From an uncultured Oscillospiraceae bacterium (GTDB lineage: Bacteria; Bacillota; Clostridia; Oscillospirales; Oscillospiraceae): a stretch of DNA of 43,970 nt. The position numbers were made by a program, and so were the translations under genes. This document shows, in pieces, positions 38,544 through 43,970 of the stretch (position 1 is its first letter; each line of letters begins with the position of its first letter). A model generated the notes under the pieces. That model was not told where the DNA came from, did no database searches, and was given only the letters and a program-made list of their open reading frames with translations. The stretch covers positions 1 to 43,970 of the forward strand of contig CAJUSE010000013.1 in NCBI GenBank assembly GCA_910588975.1, written 5' to 3'.

Positions 38544-39344
38544 TTACAGTGTAACCGTTCTGGGCTGTCTTTTTTCATAGACGGCCAGGGTGAGACCGTA
38601 CTCCTTGATGAGCTGTGCCCCCTGGGCGATGCCCCTGCCCACGTCTTGGGGGGTGTGGGCGTCGCTGCCCAGGGTGACCAACGCCCCGCCGCAGTCCTTA
38701 TAGAGGGCCAGGATGGGCCGCCAGTGCTCCACCTGCTCCCCCCGGGTGGTGTTCAGCTCTATGCTCCGCCCCTGACCGATGAGGGTGCGGAAGATGTGCT
38801 CCAGCCGGGGGTAGTAGGGCTGGAGGGAGACGTGGTTGCCGTCCCGGTCGTTCATGTACCGCAGGGGGTAGATGACATGGGCCAGGCTGTCAAAGCACAG
38901 CATGGTGGAGAGTGCCTCCAGCCGGCCCACATAGGCATCCAAAATTTCGTAACAGGTCTCCTCACTGTCATAGTGGACAAAGTAGAAGTCCTGCCCCCCA
39001 TGCTCCTGTCCCAGGTTGTGGGCCGAGCCCAGAATGAAATCCAGCCCCGGGCACTGGGCCACCTGAGCGGCCAGAGCTGGGTCGGCCCAGGGCTCTCCCA
39101 GCTCCACCCCGGAATAGAGCTTCAGCCCCGCCGGGGCCAGCCGGGCCAGCTCCCCGGGGTCATAGAAGGGCATGGTGTGCCCCCCAAGGCCGACAAAATT
39201 GCCGTTGAAGTCCAGAAAGTCCAGGTGGTCGGTGAGGCAGAGGGCGCTGAGCCCGGCGGCCTTGGCGGCCCGGGCCACATCGGGCACCAGAGCCTCCGAG
39301 TCCGGGGAAAACCGGGTGTGGGTGTGACAGTCAGAGAGAAACAT
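38544..39344 (-). CDS. PHP-domain phosphatase, histidinol-phosphatase (HisK) type
   Basis: 266 residues with the full PHP metal set: DCHTHTRFSPDS, LTDHLDF, SGVELGE, GSAHNL and the late TLGSDAHTP. The layout matches HisJ/HisK-type histidinol phosphatases, which complete one step of histidine synthesis. No other his gene is nearby, so a different small phosphate ester is possible. The start follows AGGAGGTGAC. 34 bases after the mannosyltransferase gene and 21 before rpiB. Confidence 0.88.
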   Translation of the reverse strand: MFLSDCHTHTRFSPDSEALVPDVARAAKAAGLSALCLTDHLDFLDFNGNFVGLGGHTMPFYDPGELARLAPAGLKLYSGVELGEPWADPALAAQVAQCPGLDFILGSAHNLGQEHGGQDFYFVHYDSEETCYEILDAYVGRLEALSTMLCFDSLAHVIYPLRYMNDRDGNHVSLQPYYPRLEHIFRTLIGQGRSIELNTTRGEQVEHWRPILALYKDCGGALVTLGSDAHTPQDVGRGIAQGAQLIKEYGLTLAVYEKRQPRTVTL

Positions 39345-39378
39345 GGGGAAATGTCACCTCCTGAAGGGAAGAATGGGG

Positions 39379-41640
39379 TTAGAAGGGCCAGCTTTCGATC
39401 CACTTCACCACCGGCTCGTACCAGGTGGGGATCTGCAGGCCGATAAGTACGGGATAGAAGAGGGCATAGCAGCCCACCGCCGCCCCGGTGAGGGCGTAGA
39501 CTGGCTTTTTCCAGTTCTTGTCCGTCCCCATCAGGTAGTCAAAGAGGGCCGAAAGGGCAAAGACCAAAAACAGGATGGAGGGGAAGTAGTGGTACTCAAA
39601 GGTGGTCCGGCCAATGAACATCCAGGGGATGAGCTGGGACAGGAATGCTACTGAGATGAAGGCGCTGTTGCGCCAGCTGCGCCCCTGAAAGGTAAAGGCG
39701 ATGACGGTGGAGAGGAGCAGGTAGAGACACAGACAGGCAATGAGAATGAGGGTGTTGCGGCCCAGCACCTGGGGGGTCAGCTCCGGGTCAAAGACTCCGT
39801 TGGGGGTGGTCTGGATCCGCCGGATGAGCAGGGCGGAGGCCACCCCAAGCCCCCCCAGAAAGGCCAGCTTGGCCCAGAGCTGCCGGAAGGCGTTGGCGAA
39901 GCAGATGAGGATGGCTCCCAGCCCTGCCCAGCAGACGATGGGGTTTGCAAAGGCGGCAAAGCGGGTGGTGTAGCCGGCCACGGTGTTGTCCATGTAGTAG
40001 AGGATGGGCCGGGCGTTCACGATCCACTGGAACCACCAGGAGGAGTAGGGATGGGAGGAGGTGACCCCGTTGTGGTAGGAGAACATATACCACTGGTTGC
40101 CCGCCATGATGTTGAGCAGGTTGTCCTGGGGGATAGAGGCGGCCTGGTAGCCCGCCTCCCCGGCCGCCCCGGTGAGCTTGTCCAGCACGTTTTGCAGCAG
40201 CAGGCCCAGTCCGTTGACCTCGCTGTGGGCGAAGGGGGCCACCCCCAGGGCCTTGGCGTAGGGCAGGTAGGAGGCGCAGTAGATGGCAAAGGGCATAAGG
40301 ATGAAGCAGAACACTGAGAACAGAAGGGTCTGGGCCACCCAGGCTCCCCTGTCGTATCCCTTCTCCTGGGGCCAGTCCCGCAGCTTCTGGTAAAGGCCCA
40401 TGAAGTAGACCACCGCCAGCCCCAGCCCGCCATAGATGACCGTCCACTTGCTGCTGAGACCCAGCCCCCACATAAGCCCGGAGAGGAACAGGGGCAGGGC
40501 CCCCTTCCGGAAGGAGGTGCCGGCGGGGAGGGTGAGGTAGCGGTACATAAAGAAGTACATGGCCAGGATGAAGAACACGCCGTAGGTGTCGATGGTAGCG
40601 ATCCTTGTCTGGGTCAGATGCATGAATTCGGCGGCAAAGAGGGTGGTGCCGCAGGCGGCCACCGTCGTCTTGCCGAACATATTCTTGAGAAAGACATAAA
40701 GCAGCGGCAGCATCCCCACCCCAAAGAGGGTACCCATGAACCGCCAGCCGAAGGGGGTCATGCCGAACAGCCGGATGCCAATGCCCAGAATGAGCTTGCC
40801 CAGGGGCGGGTGGGTGACCTCATAGGGGTAGACGTTGTCGATGTGCTCCTTGGCGGTGCGGGCGTGGTAGATCTCGTCAAAGTAGGTGGAGTTGTGCCAG
40901 GTGGACTTTTCGGGCACCCCCTGGCCGTCAAAGAGGGCGGGCAGCTGCTGGGGAAGCGCCTCTCCGGGCGTGACAGGCTCGCAGCAGAGGGGGAGGACCT
41001 CTCCGTTTTTGCCCAGCAGGGCCAGCTTGCCCAGCTCCAGTACGCTTTTCTCCCCCTTGCCGGTGATGCGGAGATAGGCGATGTTCTGGGGATTGTCCAC
41101 GGTGATGTCCACCCACTTGAACAGCTGATTGTAGCCCTGGGACAGGGCATAGCTGGGGTCGTAGCCCTCGGCGTCGGCCCAGTAGTAGCCGGTGATCTTT
41201 CCGTCCTCGTCCTTGTGGGGCCACAGGGTGGACCAGTGGCCGCCGTCGGAGGAGATCTCCAGGTTGTAGCTGCCCGTGCCCAGGCCGGGGTAGTAGCGCA
41301 GCCCAGTAGAGTAGACCGCCGTGCCCCTTTCTCCCGCCGGACTATGGAGGGAGACGGTGACGGTGCCCTGGTCCTTAAAGTCCACGAACTCCAGGGGGGC
41401 GGAGAAGTCTCCCAGCTGGAAAAAGGCGGTGAAGGCATAGACCAGGGTGATGAGCAGCACCGGCAGCCGGTCCTTTTGCTCCATGGGGTGGCAGTTGCCC
41501 GCCAGGGTGGGCCGGGGGGACTGGCCCCGGAGCCAGTCCATATCCACCGCCTGGGCCGAGCGGGCGCAGCGGTAGAGGAACCACAGGCACAGGCCCAGGG
41601 CGGCCAGGGCCAGCAGGATGGAGGGGGTGATGTATTTCAT
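39379..41640 (-). CDS. PMT/GT39-type glycosyltransferase with discoidin-like insertion
   Basis: 753 residues with about a dozen helices. The PMT signature STYFDEIYHARTAKEHI carries the acidic pair D255-E256 used for catalysis, followed by VTHPPLGKLILGIGIRLFG. Members transfer mannose from polyprenyl-phosphate-mannose to proteins at the outer face of the membrane. Residues about 80-225, between the second helix and the PMT core, are a beta-rich segment that looks like a discoidin/carbohydrate-binding domain (YNLEISSDGGHWSTLW). ATG 41640 follows GGGAGGTC. The dnaJ terminator lies just upstream, and no clear promoter of its own was found. It is the first gene of the cluster that includes the PHP, rpiB and nucleotidase genes. 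Confidence 0.9.
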   Translation of the reverse strand: MKYITPSILLALAALGLCLWFLYRCARSAQAVDMDWLRGQSPRPTLAGNCHPMEQKDRLPVLLITLVYAFTAFFQLGDFSAPLEFVDFKDQGTVTVSLHSPAGERGTAVYSTGLRYYPGLGTGSYNLEISSDGGHWSTLWPHKDEDGKITGYYWADAEGYDPSYALSQGYNQLFKWVDITVDNPQNIAYLRITGKGEKSVLELGKLALLGKNGEVLPLCCEPVTPGEALPQQLPALFDGQGVPEKSTWHNSTYFDEIYHARTAKEHIDNVYPYEVTHPPLGKLILGIGIRLFGMTPFGWRFMGTLFGVGMLPLLYVFLKNMFGKTTVAACGTTLFAAEFMHLTQTRIATIDTYGVFFILAMYFFMYRYLTLPAGTSFRKGALPLFLSGLMWGLGLSSKWTVIYGGLGLAVVYFMGLYQKLRDWPQEKGYDRGAWVAQTLLFSVFCFILMPFAIYCASYLPYAKALGVAPFAHSEVNGLGLLLQNVLDKLTGAAGEAGYQAASIPQDNLLNIMAGNQWYMFSYHNGVTSSHPYSSWWFQWIVNARPILYYMDNTVAGYTTRFAAFANPIVCWAGLGAILICFANAFRQLWAKLAFLGGLGVASALLIRRIQTTPNGVFDPELTPQVLGRNTLILIACLCLYLLLSTVIAFTFQGRSWRNSAFISVAFLSQLIPWMFIGRTTFEYHYFPSILFLVFALSALFDYLMGTDKNWKKPVYALTGAAVGCYALFYPVLIGLQIPTWYEPVVKWIESWPF

Positions 41641-41698
41641 AGCAGGGACCTCCCAAAGGGATAGGGCCGGACAGGGGGCCGGCCTTTGCCAGGATATA

Positions 41699-41735
41699 AA
41701 AATAGAGGGCAGAGCGTCACTCTGCCCTCTATTTT
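41699..41735 (-). terminator. Terminator after dnaJ
   Basis: A 16-bp perfect stem (41699-41714 with 41720-41735, arm AAAATAGAGGGCAGAG) with a CGTCA loop. The minus-strand exit is TTTTTATATCC. The stop codon of dnaJ overlaps the stem. Confidence 0.93.
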
Positions 41736-42891
41736 ACTTCTTCTTGCGCCGCTTGTCAAAAAATCCTTTCAAACCTCCGTCGGTGTCCTCGGTATCCTCC
41801 CCCATGACCTGGGCGAAGGAGAGCAGGGCCTCCCGCTGTTCGCCGTTGAGATTGGTGGGGACCTGGACGGTCACCTTGACGAACTGGTCCCCACGGCCCC
41901 GGCCGTTGACCACCGGGATGCCCTTGCCCCGAAGCCGGAACACGGTGCCCGGCTGGGTGCCGGCGGGCAGGTCGTATTCCACGTTGCCGTCGATGGTGGG
42001 CACCACCAGCTTGGCGCCCAGAGTGGCCTGGGCGAAGGAGACGGGGTAGTCCAGGTAGACCGAGGTGCCATCCCGCTGGAACTTGTCGCTGGGCCGGACG
42101 GTGACGCTGATGTACAGGTCGCCGGCGGGGCCGCCGTTGATGCCGGCGCCCCCCTGGCCCCGGAGGGAGATGGCCTGGCCGTCGTCAATGCCGGCGGGGA
42201 TGTTGACGGTGATCTTCCGCTGCTTGCGCACCGAGCCGCTGCCCCCGCAGTCCTTGCAGGGTGTGTGGATGATGCGCCCGGTGCCGTGGCAGCGGGTGCA
42301 GGGGGCGCTGGTGGAGAAGGTAAAGGCCCCGCCCCCACGCTGGATGCGGATCTGGCCGGTACCCCGGCAGTCGGGGCAGGTCTCGGCACTGGTGCCGGGA
42401 GCGCAGCCGCTGCCCTTACAGGTGGCACAGCTCTCGCTGCGGGAGATGGTGACCTCCTTCTCACAGCCGAAGGCGGCCTCCTCAAAGGAGAGGGTGACGC
42501 TGGCCCGGAGGGTCTCCCCCTTCCTGGGGGCGTTGGGGTTGGCACGCTGCTGCCCGCCGCCGAAGCCCCCACCGAAGAAGGAGCCGAAAATGTCGCCCAG
42601 GTCGATGTCCCCCATGTCGAAGCCGAAGCCTCCGCCGGGGCCGCCGGCGCCGAAGTTGGGGTCCACCCCGGCGTGGCCGAACTGGTCGTAGCGCTGGCGC
42701 TTCTGCTTGTCCGAGAGGACCTCGTAGGCCTCGTTGACCTCCTTGAAGCGGGCCTCGGCCTCCTTGTCGCCGGGGTTCAGGTCGGGGTGGTACTGCTTGG
42801 CCAGCTTGCGATAGGCCTTTTTCAGCTCGTCGTCGCTGGCCGAGCGGCCCACGCCCAGCACCTCGTAGTAATCTCGTTTTTGATCGGGCAT
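41734..42891 (-). CDS. dnaJ: Chaperone protein DnaJ
   Basis: 385 residues of normal length. The J domain (2-70) has the YHPDLNPG loop with HPD. A glycine/phenylalanine-rich region follows, then four zinc-finger repeats (CATCKGSG, CPDCRGTG, CTRCHGTG, CKDCGGSG) and the C-terminal substrate-binding domain with dimerisation tip. It delivers unfolded proteins to DnaK and stimulates its ATPase. ATG 42891 follows GAGGTGAGC. It lies downstream of dnaK with 210 bases between them, as in many Clostridia, and is followed by a strong terminator. Confidence 0.98.
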   Translation of the reverse strand: MPDQKRDYYEVLGVGRSASDDELKKAYRKLAKQYHPDLNPGDKEAEARFKEVNEAYEVLSDKQKRQRYDQFGHAGVDPNFGAGGPGGGFGFDMGDIDLGDIFGSFFGGGFGGGQQRANPNAPRKGETLRASVTLSFEEAAFGCEKEVTISRSESCATCKGSGCAPGTSAETCPDCRGTGQIRIQRGGGAFTFSTSAPCTRCHGTGRIIHTPCKDCGGSGSVRKQRKITVNIPAGIDDGQAISLRGQGGAGINGGPAGDLYISVTVRPSDKFQRDGTSVYLDYPVSFAQATLGAKLVVPTIDGNVEYDLPAGTQPGTVFRLRGKGIPVVNGRGRGDQFVKVTVQVPTNLNGEQREALLSFAQVMGEDTEDTDGGLKGFFDKRRKKK

Positions 42892-42919
42892 ATATGCTCA
42901 CCTCTTTTGGGTGGATTAC

Positions 42920-42957
42920 AGCAGGAAGGCGGCGGAAATCTCCCGCCGCTTCCTGCT
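42920..42957 (-). terminator. Hairpin between dnaK and dnaJ
   Basis: AGCAGGAAG plus GCGGCGG (42920-42935) pairs with 42942-42957 with one bulge or shifted pair; loop AAATCT. It is GC-rich and the minus-strand exit (GTAATCCACC) has no U-run, so it may weaken or process rather than stop transcription into dnaJ. Confidence 0.6.
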
Positions 42958-42976
42958 CGTAGTCATGTCACGTTCC

Positions 42977-43091
42977 AAAACGGTCTGGTCCCTCGGGTGA
43001 TAACTCCGCCGACCTCGCAAAAATTGCTCTGGGGCTCTGCCCGCCGCAATTTTCGCTCCGCTGTGTCGCTATCTCCCTCGCAGACCGTTTT
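42977..43091. repeat. 115-bp nested imperfect palindrome between dnaK and dnaJ
   Basis: Outer arms AAAACGGTCTG (42977-42987) and CAGACCGTTTT (43081-43091) match perfectly. Inside, GGGTGATA (42995-43002) pairs with TATCTCCC (43070-43077) with one mismatch, and CGCAAAAATTGC (43016-43027) pairs with GCAATTTTCGC (43046-43056). The three nested arms define one large symmetric element. It could be a miniature inverted-repeat element, an interspersed repeat or an RNA fold in the dnaK-dnaJ transcript. No target-site duplication is obvious. Confidence 0.7.
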
Positions 43092-43101
43092 TCTGCGCTT
43101 C

Positions 43102-43970
43102 TTATTCGTCATCCATCACGGTATAGTCGGCATCCACCACGCCGTCGTCAGCGCCGCCGGCCTGGGGGCCGCCGGTGAAGCCGGCGCCGGTGGCGTCGGG
43201 GCCGGGCTGGCCGCCCTGGGGAGCCTGCTGCTGGTAGAGCTTCTCAGTGATGGGGTAGAAGGCCTTGTTCAGCTCCTCGGTGGCTGCCTTGATGGCCTCG
43301 CTGTCGGTGCCCTTCAGGGCCTCCTTGACCTTGTTGATGGCGGCGTCCAGGGTGCCCTTGTCGGTGGCCTCCAGCTTGTCGCCCAGGTCCTCCACCGTCT
43401 TTTCGGCCTGGTAGACCATCTGCTCGGCCTGGTTGCGGGTCTCCACCTCTTCCTTCTTCTTGGCGTCCTCGGCGGCGAACTCCTGGGCGTCCTTCACGGC
43501 CTTGTCGATCTCCTCCTTGGACATGTTGGTGGAGGAGGTGATGGTGATGTGCTGCTCCTTGCCGGTGCCCAGGTCCTTGGCGGAGACGTTGACGATGCCG
43601 TTGGCATCGATGTCGAAGGTGACCTCGATCTGGGGCACGCCCCGGCGGGCGGGGGCGATGCCGTCCAGAATGAACTTGGCCAGGGTCTTGTTGTACTGGG
43701 CCATCTCCCGCTCACCCTGGAGGACGTGGACCTCCACAGTGGTCTGGTTGTCGGCGGCAGTGGTGTAGATCTGGCTCTTCTTGGCGGGGATGGTGGTGTT
43801 GCGCTCGATGACCTTGTTCATGATGCCGCCCTCGGTCTCAATGCCCAGGGACAGGGGGGTCACGTCCAGCAGCAGCAGGCCCTTGGTGTCACCGGTGAAC
43901 ACGCCGCCCTGGAGAGCGGCGCCCATGGCCACGCACTCGTCGGGGTTGATGCCCTTGAAGCCCTCCTTGC
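43102..43970 (-). CDS. dnaK: Chaperone protein DnaK, C-terminal part, 5' end beyond window
   Basis: The frame is open to the end of the window and gives KEGFKGINPDECVAMGAALQ, then LLLLDVTPLSLGIETEGG, the last part of the ATPase domain and linker. The substrate-binding domain follows (RGVPQIEVTFDIDANGIVNV), then the helical lid, and a disordered glycine/alanine tail ending DADYTVMDDE. About 289 residues are visible, just under half of the usual 610. DnaK is the Hsp70 chaperone. dnaJ lies downstream; grpE and hrcA would be expected before dnaK, outside this window. The apparent ATG at 43932 is internal. Confidence 0.98.
   Translation of the reverse strand, partial: KEGFKGINPDECVAMGAALQGGVFTGDTKGLLLLDVTPLSLGIETEGGIMNKVIERNTTIPAKKSQIYTTAADNQTTVEVHVLQGEREMAQYNKTLAKFILDGIAPARRGVPQIEVTFDIDANGIVNVSAKDLGTGKEQHITITSSTNMSKEEIDKAVKDAQEFAAEDAKKKEEVETRNQAEQMVYQAEKTVEDLGDKLEATDKGTLDAAINKVKEALKGTDSEAIKAATEELNKAFYPITEKLYQQQAPQGGQPGPDATGAGFTGGPQAGGADDGVVDADYTVMDDE

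Noticed and set aside
1..43970. tRNA, rRNA, CRISPR array, insertion sequence or phage genes
   Set aside because: None was seen on reading both strands; intergenic gaps are short and accounted for by promoters, leaders and hairpins.

Overview
The window looks like chromosomal DNA from a GC-rich, spore-forming member of the Clostridia, most like the Oscillospiraceae (Flavonifractor, Pseudoflavonifractor or Lawsonibacter type). That placement is an inference from three things: Firmicute-style AGGAGG ribosome sites, the sporulation genes spoVT and a spoIIQ-like gene, and clear Gram-positive families (YtrA-type GntR, BlaI/BlaR, VanW, XpaC, SLH). Most of the window is clearly GC-rich, which creates long shadow frames opposite real genes. 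The first 2.6 kb is visibly AT-richer and may have been acquired.

Layout. 1-3640: end of a YfhO-like membrane protein, a ChbG/YdjC deacetylase and a CsbB/GtrB-like glycosyltransferase, a probable cell-surface glycan decoration module. 3806-4848: spoVT and two small proteins. 4893-9571: a BlaI repressor and a giant BlaR1-type M56 protein behind a promoter with two operators. 9660-15592: an AbrB-like regulator, a MacA/MacB-type three-gene exporter and an SLH-domain exported protein, all on the minus strand. 15821-16933: an XRE regulator and a SpoIIQ-like LytM protein. 17033-19607: a DUF401 transporter-like protein divergent from galU and a small membrane protein. 19781-23092: a membrane protein of unknown function, an acyltransferase-3 protein and a membrane lipase-like hydrolase.

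23243-24444 is the rpsF-ssb-rpsR operon with a structured leader. 24497-26651 is a DRTGG / HATPase / [FeFe]-hydrogenase-like operon whose H-cluster motifs suggest a sensory rather than hydrogen-producing protein. 26820-29491 is a YtrA-type GntR regulator with an ABC exporter. 29561-29882 is a compact intergenic region holding a candidate 27-codon gene with its own promoter, leader and terminator, and a candidate antisense small RNA. 29955-36029 holds XpaC-like, VanW, DUF2461, polysaccharide deacetylase and zinc-ribbon/Ig-like surface proteins. 36094-41640 is a minus-strand cluster (5'-nucleotidase-like, rpiB, PHP phosphatase, PMT-type mannosyltransferase). 41734-43970 is dnaJ and the 3' part of dnaK, separated by a 115-bp nested palindrome.

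No CRISPR array, rRNA, tRNA, transposase or phage gene was recognised. The least explained pieces are the miniature two-strand transcription unit near 29.7 kb, the dnaK-dnaJ palindrome, the large C-terminal extension of the BlaR1-like protein, the hydrogenase-like signalling operon, and two perfect hairpins inside the glycosyltransferase gene. All functional statements come from reading motifs by eye; no database search was possible.
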